64,000 bases of DNA from Methylovirgula ligni (GCF_004135935.1 NZ_CP025086.1:1240001-1304000); one strand, 5' to 3'. Numbered from the stretch's first letter, positions 24,214 through 39,279 are shown. A program made the numbers and translations. The notes: generated by a model from the letters alone, not told the origin.

Positions 24214-25314
24214 TCACGGCCCGATGAGCGCCTCGCCCGTATCGCCGCGCAGCTCGATTTTCGCATAATCGCAGGCGCCATAGCCGCGCTGGAAGCAGGA
24301 GAGCGCGATGAGCCAGACGCCGACGATGCGCGACGGCAGCGGGCCGCCGATGGCGCGGGCGTAATCCTCCGCGACAGGCTGTTCCTCCTCCAGCCAGCGG
24401 CCGAGGTCCGCCGTCCCCGAGCGCACGATCATATGCGTCTCGCGCTTGTCCCACCACGGCAGCGGGCAGGCGAAGGAGGTGCCGACCGGCAGGTCCGCGC
24501 TCCAGGCATAAGTGAGATCGCGGCCGTTTTCGAATTCGACGGCGATTGAGAGATAATCGTGCGTCGCCCCGCTGTTCTCGGCCAACGCCGAGGGCAGGTT
24601 GGTGACGCGCCAGGACCAGGCGAGGCGCGTCGTCGGATCGAGCGCGACATCGACGGGATATTGCAGGATGCCGGCGTCGAAGCGGCAGCAGCAGGCGATA
24701 TGCGGCGGGTTCGACGCATCGGCTTTCTCGCAGAAAATACCGGTATCGCCGACCCGCCAGAGCGGCCGCCAACCGCGCGGAACGGTCTTGTTGGCATTGA
24801 GCCGCGCGGCCTCCGCTGCGGCAAGGCCGCTCGTATCGCCGGCGCTGAAGCGCGTGAGGCCCGCAGCCGCCACGCCGCGCCAGGCGAGAACCGCGACGCT
24901 GAATCCGCCCGTTGCGCCGGCACGCGGCCAGCCGGGATCGAGATCGCCGCGTTCATTGGCCCATTCGCCGGGATGTTTGGCGATGAGGAACAGCCGCCCG
25001 GAAGCAGGAGCATTGAATGTCGTCGTCTCGCGAATGGATTTCGTCGCCTGTCCCTCGCGTCCAACGCGCCACCACAGGCTGACATTGCTGAAAAGCCTGA
25101 TGTCCGGCTCGACGGCAATCTGCACCGCGCCAGCGCCCAGCAGGCTGATCGCTTCGCCGGCAGAGACATCGATGCCGCTGTCGATCCAGTCCTCGCTACA
25201 GGCCGGAAGCTCGACAACCGCAGCTTGGCGCAGCAGATCTAGGTTGTCCGCGATGGCCTTGTGCCAACCAGCTACCACAGGGCCGCGATCGGCCTCGAGA
25301 TGCGTATCCGTCAT
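24214..25314 (-). CDS. DUF3047-like protein with an N-terminal lectin-like (PA-IL-type) segment
   Basis: 366 residues. Residues ~40-160 (SGIDVSAGEAISLLGAGAV.., LFLIAKHPGEWANERGD) resemble galactose-binding-like beta domains; residues ~205-366 are DUF3047-like: LAWSWRVTNLPS, DYLSIAVEFENGRDLTYAWSADLPVGT, MIVRSGTADLGRWLEEEQPVAEDYARAIGG, IVGVWLIALSCFQ. No signal peptide is seen. Function unknown; DUF3047 proteins are often periplasmic or carbohydrate-linked. It is divergent from the AraC-type regulator at 25421, which may control it (107-base gap). The C-terminal match is suggestive, not certain. Confidence 0.6.
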   Translation of the reverse strand: MTDTHLEADRGPVVAGWHKAIADNLDLLRQAAVVELPACSEDWIDSGIDVSAGEAISLLGAGAVQIAVEPDIRLFSNVSLWWRVGREGQATKSIRETTTFNAPASGRLFLIAKHPGEWANERGDLDPGWPRAGATGGFSVAVLAWRGVAAAGLTRFSAGDTSGLAAAEAARLNANKTVPRGWRPLWRVGDTGIFCEKADASNPPHIACCCRFDAGILQYPVDVALDPTTRLAWSWRVTNLPSALAENSGATHDYLSIAVEFENGRDLTYAWSADLPVGTSFACPLPWWDKRETHMIVRSGTADLGRWLEEEQPVAEDYARAIGGPLPSRIVGVWLIALSCFQRGYGACDYAKIELRGDTGEALIGP

Positions 25315-25420
25315 TTTCTCCTCCCGGCAGATTTATTCTGATGCCGAGGCTGGCATGCCGGGAAAACGGGAACTTGCCATTTTGCGCCACCGCCGCGATC
25401 TTGTGCGCGAGGAAACGTCT

Positions 25421-26398
25421 ATGGCTCACTATGGCTTGACCAAGGCCCGTTCGATGGGGCCGGTCGCTGAGGCTGTCGAACGCGCCGGCGGCTCGATCGC
25501 CCGCGTCTTCCGCCGCGCCGAACTGCCGCTCCAGCTTATCGACGCGCCGGAACGGCTCATCCTTCTGCGCGATCAGCTCTATCTCGTCGAATGTGCCGCC
25601 CGCGAGATCGGCGACGATGCTTTCACGGCGCGGGTTGCAACGGAAGGCGGGGTCAAATTCCTCGGCGCTCTGGGACATCGCGTCAGCAGCGCGCCGCGCC
25701 TCGACGCTGCGATCGTACAATGCAATGCGCTGATGACCTCGCAATTGCAGTCCGCGACATCATTGACGCTGACGATTTCCGGCGGCGAAGCGCGCTGGAC
25801 CTATCGGGTGACGGACCCGATCGCGACCGGCCGGCAGAAAAATGAAATTCTGGCGCTCGGCTACATGCTCGACCTGTTTCGCGGCTTTCTCAATCCCGGC
25901 TGGACGCCGATCCGCGCGGACGTGCCGGGGCCGCTGGCCGGTCACGCGGCCAACGAGGCTGTGCTTCGCTGCGCGATCTCTCACAGCGATGTCGCGGCAC
26001 TGGTTTTCCCGGCGGATTTGCTTGAGGTCGAAAATCCCGGTGCCGTCGCGCGCCTGGCGGATGACGAAGGCCCGGTACCCGACCCCGACGATCTTCTCGC
26101 CTGCGTCGATGCGCTTGTGGTGCTCGCCCTGCTCGACGGCCGGCCGCGGCTCGATTGGCTCTGCCGGCGGCTGAATCTCTCGCGCCGCAGCCTGCAGCGC
26201 AAGCTCGCGGCGCGGGGCGTCAGCTTTGAAGAAATCGTGCGGCGCGCGTCATTCGATCGCTCAGCCGAACTTCTGGCGCAAGCGGGCGTGGCGGTGACGG
26301 CTATCGGTCATGAACTCGGTTATTCGGATGCGGCGCATTTCACCCGCGCCTTCCGCCGATGGGCCGGCAGGCCGCCGCGCGCGTGGCGGCGGCGCTAG
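25421..26398 (+). CDS. AraC family transcriptional regulator with an arabinose-binding-like N-domain
   Basis: 325 residues from the ATG at 25421 after a GAGGA SD; upstream codons in the same frame are antisense to the DUF3047-like gene. Residues 1-~220 are the AraC 'arabinose-binding domain' type (IARVFRRAELPLQLIDAPERLILLRDQ..). The C-terminal HTH pair is clear: LDWLCRRLNLSRRSLQRKLAARGVSFEEIV and VTAIGHELGYSDAAHFTRAFRRWAG. Likely regulator of its divergent neighbour or of a catabolic operon; its ligand is unknown. It converges on the ClpP-like gene (stops 4 bases apart). Confidence 0.88.
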   Translation: MAHYGLTKARSMGPVAEAVERAGGSIARVFRRAELPLQLIDAPERLILLRDQLYLVECAAREIGDDAFTARVATEGGVKFLGALGHRVSSAPRLDAAIVQCNALMTSQLQSATSLTLTISGGEARWTYRVTDPIATGRQKNEILALGYMLDLFRGFLNPGWTPIRADVPGPLAGHAANEAVLRCAISHSDVAALVFPADLLEVENPGAVARLADDEGPVPDPDDLLACVDALVVLALLDGRPRLDWLCRRLNLSRRSLQRKLAARGVSFEEIVRRASFDRSAELLAQAGVAVTAIGHELGYSDAAHFTRAFRRWAGRPPRAWRRR

Positions 26399-26401
26399 AG
26401 T

Positions 26402-26971
26402 TCAGATCACGGCGGCGATGAGACCGAGCTGCTGCGCTTCCTGCGCCTCGATGTACCAGTCGCCAGGCGCTCTTTCGAGCACTTGCTCCATCGTGACTTG
26501 CGAGCCACGGACGAGGTTTTCGAAGCCCTCGTTCTGAATCATGATTGACGCCTCGATCTCGTGCAGCAGCGATCTGGCCGTCGCGACGCAAGTCGTCAGC
26601 GGGCCATTGATCTTGAAGGACTTGGCGAGCTTGCGCTCGTGGATCATGAGTCGTGTGCCGCGCGTCAGATAACGATTTTCCGGCAGGAAGAAACTCATGA
26701 AGGTCGTGCCCGCCGAATAGATCGCCGCCTTGCCGAGGAAGACGAAACGGCGGTTGGGATTGATATCGCTGTGGTAGCGGATATCCTCGCCCATCATCCG
26801 AGCGACCTCCGGATCGCCGCCGAGCGTTGACAATTCGATGACGACAAGCCCCTCCAGCGGCGCATTGCCGAACTGGATGCGGAAATTGTTGTACATGGCG
26901 TAATCGACCGGTCCGGACAGGAGGACGGCGGGCGATCGGAACATTGTGATGTCAAACGGCGCAGAAGGCAT
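26402..26971 (-). CDS. ClpP/S14-like serine protease-family protein
   Basis: About 189 residues from the ATG at 26971 (MPSAPFDITMF). It shares the ClpP/crotonase fold: VVIELSTLGGDPEVARMM, then FVFLGKAAIYSAGTTFMSFFL with a candidate nucleophile S86 in Y-S-A-G, RLMIHERKLAKS with H111, and a GDWYIEAQEAQQLGLI segment with a possible third-triad Asp, aligned to the equivalent ClpP positions. It is not adjacent to a clpX or clpA gene. The catalytic triad looks plausible, but a membrane or orphan ClpP-related role is equally possible. Confidence 0.68.
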   Translation of the reverse strand: MPSAPFDITMFRSPAVLLSGPVDYAMYNNFRIQFGNAPLEGLVVIELSTLGGDPEVARMMGEDIRYHSDINPNRRFVFLGKAAIYSAGTTFMSFFLPENRYLTRGTRLMIHERKLAKSFKINGPLTTCVATARSLLHEIEASIMIQNEGFENLVRGSQVTMEQVLERAPGDWYIEAQEAQQLGLIAAVI

Positions 26972-27052
26972 GGCGGTGTCGAACCCGGTTGTTAGCGGAG
27001 CGAAGCGCCGCCGCCGCAATAATGCCGATAGCCCCTCCAGGTTCCGCCGGGC

Positions 27053-28450
27053 TCAAATATGGATCGCGCGCTTGTCCACCGCGAGCGCAGCTTCCTTCAT
27101 CGCTTCGGACAAGGTCGGATGCGCATGGCAGGTGCGGGCAAGATCCTCCGACGAACCGGAGAATTCCATCAGCACGGCTGCTTCGGCGATGAGTTCGCCG
27201 GCAAAAGGCCCGACGATATGCACGCCGAGCACGCGATCCGTCGTCGCGTCTGCCAGGAATTTCACGAAACCTTCCGTGGCACGCATGGCGCGTGCGCGGC
27301 CGTTGGCGCTGAAAGGGAATTTGCCCGTCTTGTAGGCGATGCCCTTGGCTTGTAGCTCCTCCTCGCTCGCGCCGACCGAGGCGATCTCGGGGTTCGTGTA
27401 AACGACACTCGGGATGACGTTGTAATTCACATGGCCATGCTGGCCGGCGAGGATTTCGGCGACCGCAATGCCTTCATCCTCCGCCTTATGCGCCAGCATC
27501 GGCCCGCGCACGACATCGCCGATCGCATAAATGCCCGGAACATTGGTGGCGAAGCGATCGTCGATCACGACCCGCCCGCGCTCCAGCGCGACGCCGGCAT
27601 TTTCGAGCCCGAGCCCCTCGGTGTAGGGGCGGCGGCCGATGGCGACGAGCGCGACGTCGGCTTCGATCTCCGATGCCGCACCGCCCGCAGACGGCTCGAT
27701 AGCAACCTTGAGGCCAGTCTTCTGCTTCTCGATCTTCGCGACCTTGTGGCCGAGGACGAATTTCAGCCCCTGCTTTTCGAGCATGCGCTGCGCCTGTTTC
27801 GCCGTCTCGGCATCAAGGCCCGGCAGAATCCGGTCGAGGAATTCGACGACCGTCACTTCCGCACCGAGACGGCGCCAGACCGAACCGAGTTCGAGGCCGA
27901 TGACGCCCGCGCCGACGACGAGCAATCGGCCGGGCACTTTCGCCAGTTCGAGCGCGCCGGTGGAGGAGATGATGTCCTTCTCGTCGATCGTCACGCCCGG
28001 CAGCGGCGCAACATCGGAACCGGTCGCGATGACGATGGCTTTCGTCTCGATCGTCTGCTTGCCGCCGTCTGCGGCCGTCACCTCGATCCTGCCCGGCGCC
28101 GTGATCGTGCCGGTGCCGATGAACGGATCGACCTTGTTCTTCTTCAGCAGGAAGGCGACGCCGTTCACATTGGCCGCGACCGTATCGCTCTTGTGCTTCA
28201 TCATCGCCTTGAGATCGAGCGAGGGCTTGCCGACGATGACGCCGAAGGCGGGGAGATCATGCTCCGCCTCGGCGAATTTCTCCGAGGCCGCGAGCAAAGC
28301 CTTCGAGGGGATGCAGCCGATGTTGAGGCAGGTGCCGCCGAAGGTCTTGTTCTTTTCGACGACGGCGACCTTGAGGCCCAATTGCGCGGCGCGAATGGCG
28401 CAGACATAGCCGCCGGGTCCCGTGCCGATGACGGTCAGATCGTAAGTCAC
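27053..28450 (-). CDS. lpdA: Dihydrolipoyl dehydrogenase (E3) of the 2-oxoglutarate dehydrogenase operon
   Basis: 465 residues, flavoprotein disulfide reductase. FAD GxGxxG (VIGTGPGGYVCAIRAAQLG), redox-active disulfide GGTCLNIGCIPSKA (C41/C46), NAD GxGxxG (LVVGAGVIGLELGSVWRRLG), GDV (YAIGDVVRGPMLAHKAEDEG), and C-terminal AHPTLSE with the catalytic His-Glu (CHAHPTLSEAMKEA). It reoxidises the lipoamide of SucB. Starts at a GTG at 28450 after GAGGAGA, 52 bases beyond the sucB stop. Confidence 0.96.
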   Translation of the reverse strand: MTYDLTVIGTGPGGYVCAIRAAQLGLKVAVVEKNKTFGGTCLNIGCIPSKALLAASEKFAEAEHDLPAFGVIVGKPSLDLKAMMKHKSDTVAANVNGVAFLLKKNKVDPFIGTGTITAPGRIEVTAADGGKQTIETKAIVIATGSDVAPLPGVTIDEKDIISSTGALELAKVPGRLLVVGAGVIGLELGSVWRRLGAEVTVVEFLDRILPGLDAETAKQAQRMLEKQGLKFVLGHKVAKIEKQKTGLKVAIEPSAGGAASEIEADVALVAIGRRPYTEGLGLENAGVALERGRVVIDDRFATNVPGIYAIGDVVRGPMLAHKAEDEGIAVAEILAGQHGHVNYNVIPSVVYTNPEIASVGASEEELQAKGIAYKTGKFPFSANGRARAMRATEGFVKFLADATTDRVLGVHIVGPFAGELIAEAAVLMEFSGSSEDLARTCHAHPTLSEAMKEAALAVDKRAIHI

Positions 28451-28501
28451 AATAATCTCCTCGATCCCTTCGGATCAGAATGTCGGCGTCAGGAAAAGGC
28501 T

Positions 28502-29716
<1,215 letters not shown>

Positions 29717-29763
29717 TTTCAACCCCTTTTTAGCAACGGGCGTTCTCGTCCAGCGTTTTCAGT

Positions 29764-29823
29764 CTCTTTTTCGGTCGCATCGGATTGGTCCGAAAACCGC
29801 TTCGCACTTTTCGGTCCGATGCT

Positions 29824-29827
<4 letters not shown>
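29764..29827. repeat. Dispersed intergenic palindrome, family 1 copy (sucA/sucB intergenic)
   Basis: TTTCGGTCGCATCGGATTGG..CCGAAAACCGCTTCGCAC..TTTTCGGTCCGATGCTCTAG. The ends CATCGGA.. / ..TCCGATG are inverted. It sits inside the TCA operon between sucA and sucB, so it is transcribed and may tune relative mRNA levels. Confidence 0.6.
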
Positions 29828-32823
<2,996 letters not shown>

Positions 32824-32909
32824 GATGCTCTCCGAGCTTTCGCTCTTCCGGAATTTCGCGCCGCCGCGGCGCTTCATCCCACTGTTCTATTTAAGCAGCG
32901 GCCGGAAAA

Positions 32910-33794
32910 TTACCGCCGCAAGATCTCCGCCAGGGTCTTGCCGAGCCGGGCCGGCGACGGCGAAACCACGATTCCGGCGGCTTGCATCGCCGCGATCTTT
33001 TCTTCGGCGCCGCCCTTGCCGCCGGCGATGATGGCGCCGGCATGGCCCATACGGCGGCCTTTCGGCGCGGTGCGGCCGGCGATGAAGCCGACGATCGGCT
33101 TCTTGCGGCCGCGCTTTGCCTCGTCGCGCAGGAATTGCGCCGCGTCTTCCTCCGCGCCGCCGCCGATCTCGCCGATCATGATGATCGATTGCGTCTTATC
33201 GTCGGCCAAAAAAAGCTCGAGCATGTCGATGAACTCGGTGCCCTTCACCGGATCGCCGCCGATGCCGACCGCCGTCGTTTGGCCGAGCCCCTCGCGGCTG
33301 GTCTGGAACACCGCCTCGTAGGTCAGCGTCCCGGAGCGGGAGACAATGCCGACGCTGCCGGGCAGGAAGATATTGGCCGGCATGATGCCGATCTTGCTTT
33401 CGCCAGCGGTGACGACGCCCGGGCAATTCGGCCCGATGAGACGGGATTTGGAGCCGCAAAGCGCCCGCTTCACCCGCACCATATCAAGGACCGGTATGCC
33501 CTCGGTGATGGCGACGATCAGCGGGACTTCCGCGTCGATCGCCTCGCAGATCGCATCCGCTGCACCGGGCGGCGGCACATAGACGACGCTGGCGTCCGCG
33601 CCAGTTGCTTCCCGCGCGTCCTTTACCGTGTCGAAGACAGGAAGGTTCAGATGCTGCGTGCCGCCTTTGCCGGGCGAAACGCCGCCGACCATCTTCGTCC
33701 CATAGGCGATTGCGTGCTGCGAATGGAACGTGCCGTTCTTGCCAGTGAAGCCCTGGCAGATGATCTTTGTCTCTTTGCCGATGAGGATGGACAT
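32910..33794 (-). CDS. sucD: Succinyl-CoA synthetase subunit alpha
   Basis: 294 residues. [34 protein letters not shown] is the CoA-binding start; [13 protein letters not shown] and [13 protein letters not shown] follow; the phosphohistidine lies in [25 protein letters not shown]. Forms an alpha-beta pair with SucC, four bases upstream in the operon. Confidence 0.97.
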   Translation of the reverse strand: MSILIGKETKIICQGFTGKNGTFHSQHAIAYGTKMVGGVSPGKGGTQHLNLPVFDTVKDAREATGADASVVYVPPPGAADAICEAIDAEVPLIVAITEGIPVLDMVRVKRALCGSKSRLIGPNCPGVVTAGESKIGIMPANIFLPGSVGIVSRSGTLTYEAVFQTSREGLGQTTAVGIGGDPVKGTEFIDMLELFLADDKTQSIIMIGEIGGGAEEDAAQFLRDEAKRGRKKPIVGFIAGRTAPKGRRMGHAGAIIAGGKGGAEEKIAAMQAAGIVVSPSPARLGKTLAEILRR

Positions 33795-33798
33795 GGGC

Positions 33799-34995
33799 TC
33801 ACGCCTTCTTCACGGCGGCGACGATCTTCTGCGCCGCGTCGTCGAGATCGTCGGCGGCGATGACGTTGAGGCCCGATTCGGCGATAATCGCCTTGCCGAG
33901 TTCGACGTTGGTGCCTTCGAGCCGCACGACCAGCGGCACTTCAAGCCCGACTTCCTTGACCGCGGCGATGACGCCTTCGGCGATCACGTCGCATTTCATG
34001 ATGCCGCCGAAAATATTGACCAGAATACCTTGGACATGCGGATCGGCGGTGATGATCTTGAAGGCGGCCGTCACCTTCTCGGTCGTCGCGCCGCCGCCGA
34101 CATCGAGAAAATTGGCGGGCTCGGCGCCATAGAGCTTGATGATGTCCATCGTCGCCATCGCCAGCCCGGCGCCGTTGACCATGCAGCCGATCGTGCCGTC
34201 GAGCGCCACATAAGAGAGATCGTGCTTGGCCGCCTCGGTCTCCTTCGGGTCTTCCTCGCTTACGTCGCGCAGGGCGGCAATATCGGGGTGCCGGAAGAGC
34301 GCGTTGTCGTCGAAGCCGATCTTGGCGTCGAGGCACTTCAAAGCGCCGGTGTTGTCGAGGATCAGCGGGTTGATCTCAAGCAGCGCCATGTCCTTGGCGG
34401 TGAACGCGGTAAAAAGCTTCTCGGCGAGATCGACCGCCTGTTTGACGGCATTGCCGGAAAGATTGAGCGCGGCGGCGATCGCACGGCCATGATGCGGCAT
34501 GATGCCGGTCGCCGGATCGACGCTGAAACTGACGATCTTTTCCGGCGTGTTATGCGCCACCTCTTCGATCGACATGCCGCCTTCGGTCGAGACGACGAAG
34601 GCGATCTCGCCGCTCTCGCGGTCGACGAGGAGCGCGAGATAGAATTCCTTCGCGATCGCCGAGCCGTCTTCGATATAGAGCTGGTTGACCTGCTTGCCGG
34701 CAGCGCCCGTTTGCACGGTGACGAGCGTCTTGCCGAGCATTTTGGCGGCCTCGGCCGCGGCTTCCTGTGGCGAGCGGGCGATGCGCACACCGCCCGCAGG
34801 TCCGGCTTCAGCTTCCTTGAACGTGCCTTTGCCGCGCCCGCCCGCGTGGATCTGCGCCTTTACGACATAGACCGGACCCGGCAGGTTCGCGGCGGCAGCC
34901 TCGGCCACAGCGGCGTCGGTCACCGCGACGCCCAACGAAACCGGCACGCCAAAATCCCGCAGGATCGCCTTGGCCTGATATTCGTGAATGTTCAT
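33799..34995 (-). CDS. sucC: Succinyl-CoA synthetase subunit beta
   Basis: 398 residues from the ATG at 34995 ([19 protein letters not shown]). ATP-grasp domain with [25 protein letters not shown]; the C-terminal CoA-ligase part has [17 protein letters not shown] and [17 protein letters not shown]. Beta subunit of the synthetase; the four-base gap to sucD implies coupled translation. Mdh lies 42 bases upstream, same strand. Confidence 0.97.
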   Translation of the reverse strand: MNIHEYQAKAILRDFGVPVSLGVAVTDAAVAEAAAANLPGPVYVVKAQIHAGGRGKGTFKEAEAGPAGGVRIARSPQEAAAEAAKMLGKTLVTVQTGAAGKQVNQLYIEDGSAIAKEFYLALLVDRESGEIAFVVSTEGGMSIEEVAHNTPEKIVSFSVDPATGIMPHHGRAIAAALNLSGNAVKQAVDLAEKLFTAFTAKDMALLEINPLILDNTGALKCLDAKIGFDDNALFRHPDIAALRDVSEEDPKETEAAKHDLSYVALDGTIGCMVNGAGLAMATMDIIKLYGAEPANFLDVGGGATTEKVTAAFKIITADPHVQGILVNIFGGIMKCDVIAEGVIAAVKEVGLEVPLVVRLEGTNVELGKAIIAESGLNVIAADDLDDAAQKIVAAVKKA

Positions 34996-35036
34996 CGCAG
35001 TCAAAGCTCGGCGCCGTACCCCGGCGCGCGGGACGT

Positions 35037-36101
<1,065 letters not shown>

Positions 36102-36211
36102 CTAAGCCCTCCCTTTATGGCGGAATTGGGAAGGGACTCAGAAGAGTCCTATTATTCAATCAATTAGGCCAATAAATCCCAGTCTCGTGCTTTTGAAATA
36201 GGCAACATCAA

Positions 36212-36228
36212 ATTACAAAAAATGTAAT
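36212..36228. promoter_or_regulatory. Perfect AT-rich palindrome in the mdh promoter region
   Basis: ATTACAAAAAATGTAAT has perfect 6-base arms (ATTACA / TGTAAT) around a 5-base A-tract; a further TGTAAT (36230-36235) overlaps the trailing context. It lies in an unusually AT-rich ~100-base stretch about 210 bases upstream of the mdh start and just after the stop of the TetR gene. It could be an operator; the binding protein is unknown. Confidence 0.45.
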
Positions 36229-36238
36229 CTGTAATGCT

Positions 36239-36868
36239 TTAAAGGCCGCCACGCGCGAGGGCCTGGCTGACCAGATTGAGCAGGCGTACGGCGCGATTTT
36301 CAATCTCGGCGCGGGGGCTGTCGATGTCGGCGCGCAGCGTGCCGGGCGACAGAAAGCGGTACATGGCGTCGATGACGAAGGTCACGGCGCCGCCCTGGTC
36401 GTTGATATGATAGGTGCCGCTGCCGTGGCCTTCGTCGAGAATACGCTGGATGGCGCGGGCGATGCGTTGCTGATGCCGACGGGCGATCTCCGCATTCTGC
36501 GCCGTTGCCGCGCAGAAGAGATCGAAAATCTTCGGATCGGTTGCGAGCTTGTCGCGATAAGCGCGGTGGATGGTAAAAAGCAGCCGCTCGAGTTTGTCAT
36601 GGGCGGGGTCCGGCGCGTCGGCGATAATGCGCAGCCCGGCTTCCAGCGGCGCGAGCCATGTGGCGGTTACAGCTTCGAGCAGCGCCGTCTTCGAGCGGAA
36701 ATAGCGGTAGACATTGGCGTGCGACATGCCGGCCGCCTCGGCGATCTCCGTCACGGTCAGCCGTGCGGCGCCGTAACGGCGGACGTGTTCGGTGGCGAGA
36801 TCGAGCAGACGCAGATCGGTCGAAGGCTTGGGAGGAGACGCACTGCGCAGCGCCATCGCTTGCCTCAC
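36239..36868 (-). CDS. TetR family regulator cotranscribed with zapE
   Basis: 209 residues. The HTH reads ARLTVTEIAEAAGMSHANVYRYFRSKTALLEAV, a textbook TetR domain; the rest is helical ligand-binding. Its start overlaps the zapE stop by 4 bases (36865-36868), so it is the second gene of a zapE-tetR operon. It precedes the mdh promoter region on the same strand, with ~200 bases between, so control of the TCA operon is possible but not shown. Confidence 0.85.
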   Translation of the reverse strand: MRQAMALRSASPPKPSTDLRLLDLATEHVRRYGAARLTVTEIAEAAGMSHANVYRYFRSKTALLEAVTATWLAPLEAGLRIIADAPDPAHDKLERLLFTIHRAYRDKLATDPKIFDLFCAATAQNAEIARRHQQRIARAIQRILDEGHGSGTYHINDQGGAVTFVIDAMYRFLSPGTLRADIDSPRAEIENRAVRLLNLVSQALARGGL

Positions 36869-38094
36869 GTCTCGGCGACGCCGCTCGGCGCCCCGCCAAG
36901 CCGGCCGTGCCGCAAGGCAAGATAGGCGGCCGAGCGCATCTCCATCAAGCGCGATACCGTGCGGGAAAATTCAAAGGCTTCGCGGCCTTCTTGCGCGATA
37001 TAGAGTTCATGCGGCTCGGCGGCGGCAGAGGCGAGCAGCTTCACTTGCTGATCGTAGAGCGCGTCGATCAGCAGGATGAAACGCTTGGCCTCGTTCGTCT
37101 GGCTTTTGTCGATGGTGGGAATGTCGTCGACGATAACGGTGTGAAAATTCTCGGCGATTTCGAGAAAGTCGCGGGCGCCGAGCGGCGCCTCGCAGAGATC
37201 GGCGAAGCTGAATCGCGCCACACGATTCTTCGCTTGCGGCACGCGCAGGCCGCGACCGAGATATTGCAGCGTTGTGGGGCCGGCTTTCTCAACGCCGGTA
37301 AGAGCCGTGAAGGCATGCGTCAGCGCCGCATGGGCCGCGGCATCGGCGGGCACATGATAGACCTGCTCGCCCTTCAGCTTCTCGAGCCGGAAATCGGTGC
37401 GCGCATTGAGTTCCACCACATCCATGTGAGCATTCAGGATGTCGATGAAAGGCAGGAACAGCGACCGGTTCAGGCCGTCGCTGTAAAGGTTGCGCGGCGC
37501 GACATTGGAGGTCGCGACAACGACGACGCCGGCTTCAAACAGGGCCTTGAACAGCCGCGCGAGGATCATCGCATCGGCAATATCGGTGACGGTGAATTCG
37601 TCGAGACAGAGCAGCCAGCTTTCATTGGCTAGCGCCTCGGCGACGGGCGCGATCGGATCCTCGCCCTTGGCGCGGCCTTCCTTGACTTGCTGGCGGAAGG
37701 CGAAAATGCGCGCATGCACATCGGCCATGAAACCATGAAAGTGGATGCGTCGCTTGTGGCTGAGCTGCGTCTCCTCGAAGAACATGTCCATCAGCGCCGT
37801 CTTGCCACGCCCGACCGAGCCCCAGATATAGGCGCCGCGCACCGGCGCCGCCTTCTGCTTCTGGCCCATCAGCCAGCCGAGCGCCGCGCTCTTGCGCGTC
37901 GGGCGGTAGAAGGCGAGCTGCGTCGCCAGTTCCTGCAACCCGAGCACCACGTGCTCCTGCGCCGGATCACGCTCGAACTCACCGCGGCGGACGCGATCGA
38001 GATAACGCTCATAAAGAATGTTGGGCAGATGCAATCCGGTCAGCCTTCGACGCGAGAGATATGTTCGTGGTGCCAGCTGCCATTGTGCAAACAA
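36865..38094 (-). CDS. zapE: Cell division protein ZapE (AFG1-like ATPase)
   Basis: 409 residues. Walker A in GAYIWGSVGRGKTALMDMFFEE; RRIHFHGFMADVHARIFAFR; Walker B in LCLDEFTVTDIADAMIL; sensor VVATSNVAPRNLYSDGLNRSLFLPFI, all in AFG1/ZapE order. ZapE affects FtsZ ring stability under stress. In this order zapE commonly precedes mdh; here a TetR gene is inserted between them and overlaps the zapE stop. Confidence 0.93.
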   Translation of the reverse strand: MFAQWQLAPRTYLSRRRLTGLHLPNILYERYLDRVRRGEFERDPAQEHVVLGLQELATQLAFYRPTRKSAALGWLMGQKQKAAPVRGAYIWGSVGRGKTALMDMFFEETQLSHKRRIHFHGFMADVHARIFAFRQQVKEGRAKGEDPIAPVAEALANESWLLCLDEFTVTDIADAMILARLFKALFEAGVVVVATSNVAPRNLYSDGLNRSLFLPFIDILNAHMDVVELNARTDFRLEKLKGEQVYHVPADAAAHAALTHAFTALTGVEKAGPTTLQYLGRGLRVPQAKNRVARFSFADLCEAPLGARDFLEIAENFHTVIVDDIPTIDKSQTNEAKRFILLIDALYDQQVKLLASAAAEPHELYIAQEGREAFEFSRTVSRLMEMRSAAYLALRHGRLGGAPSGVAET

Positions 38095-38127
38095 AGCCGA
38101 GGCGGGAAAGCCCGATCTTGTCGCACC

Positions 38128-39219
38128 TTATTTCGCCGCCTTGATGAGCGTCCACGCATGGGTGATGTAACGCTCGACCATCGGATCGGGATTGGTCAGC
38201 GCATAAAGGCGCGTCATTGTGTCGGCGTCGGGGTAGACCGCTTTGTCATTGGCGAGTTCTTTCGACAGCAGCGGTTTGGCGGCGAGGATGCCGCTGGCAA
38301 ATCCCGTCGCCTCACTATTGCGCGCGGCGATCTCGGGACGCATCAGATAATCGATGAGGGTATAAGCGGCGGCCGGGTGCGGCGCGCTCGCCGGGATCGC
38401 CAGATTGTCGAGGCCGAGGACGCTGCCCTCCTTCGGTGTCACATCGCCGATCTCGGTGCCGTTGTCTTCCTCGTCGGCGCCGCGGCGCGCCTGTGAGGCA
38501 TCCCCCGACCAGCCGACCGCAAGGCAGATATCGCCATTGCCCAGAGCGTTGACGTAATCGGTCGAGGTGAAGCGCGTGATATTGCGATGCAGGCCGGCGA
38601 GAAGATCGGCGGCGCGGCGCAGATCGTTGAGGTTGCGTGTCGCCGGATTGCGCTTCAGATAGATCAGCGCCAGCGCGAACATCGTATGCGGATCGTCGAG
38701 AACATCGACGCCGCAATCGGCGAATTTCGCCAGATTGTCGGGCTGGAAGACGAGATCCCAGGAGTCGGGAGGCGCATCGCCCAGCCGCTCGCGCGCTTTA
38801 TCCGCGTCATAGGCGATGCCGGCGGTGAACCACATGTAGTTCACGGCATGGTCGTTGCCGGGGTCGTCGCGCGCAAGTTGCGCCATGATCTCCGGCCAGA
38901 GGTTCTTCGCGTTTTGCAGGCGCGCCTTGTCGAGCTTTTGCAGCAGGCCGGCCTCGATCAGCCGGTGCAGCAAGGGCGCCGTCGGCATGACGACATCGTA
39001 ATCGGCGTTGCTGTCGTTCAGCCGGCTTTCAAGAGCTGCTTCCGACGAAAAAGTGTCGTAGACGACCTTGATGCCGGTTTCCTTGGTGAAATCCTCTAGA
39101 ACCTGCGCATCGATATAGTCCGGCCAGCCGAGAATATTGACTTGTCCGCCGGCATGGGCAGGCTCAGCCCCGGCAAGCAGCATGAGAGACAAGAGCAGGC
39201 AAGCGAGGCGGAGTGTCAT
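38128..39219 (-). CDS. Polyamine ABC transporter substrate-binding protein (PotF-like)
   Basis: 363 residues from the ATG at 39219, giving a good signal peptide (LRLACLLLSLMLLAGAEPAHA). VNILGWPDYIDAQVLEDFTKETGIKVVYDTF is the family signature of spermidine/putrescine-binding proteins; WFTAGIAYDADKARE, DSWDLVF, and ALIYLKRNPATRN continue the pattern. No permease or ATPase gene adjoins it, so it is an orphan binding protein. Stop lies 33 bases after the zapE start region, divergent from cobU. Confidence 0.88.
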   Translation of the reverse strand: MTLRLACLLLSLMLLAGAEPAHAGGQVNILGWPDYIDAQVLEDFTKETGIKVVYDTFSSEAALESRLNDSNADYDVVMPTAPLLHRLIEAGLLQKLDKARLQNAKNLWPEIMAQLARDDPGNDHAVNYMWFTAGIAYDADKARERLGDAPPDSWDLVFQPDNLAKFADCGVDVLDDPHTMFALALIYLKRNPATRNLNDLRRAADLLAGLHRNITRFTSTDYVNALGNGDICLAVGWSGDASQARRGADEEDNGTEIGDVTPKEGSVLGLDNLAIPASAPHPAAAYTLIDYLMRPEIAARNSEATGFASGILAAKPLLSKELANDKAVYPDADTMTRLYALTNPDPMVERYITHAWTLIKAAK

Positions 39220-39279
39220 CCTTAAATTCTGTCGCGGCGAAGCACGGGCTTTGTCAAGCGTCGCGGGGCCGGGGTGCTG

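Noticed and set aside
24599-25420. The extended N-terminus of the AraC frame
   Set aside because: This part is antisense to the DUF3047-like gene; the SD and domain begin at 25421.
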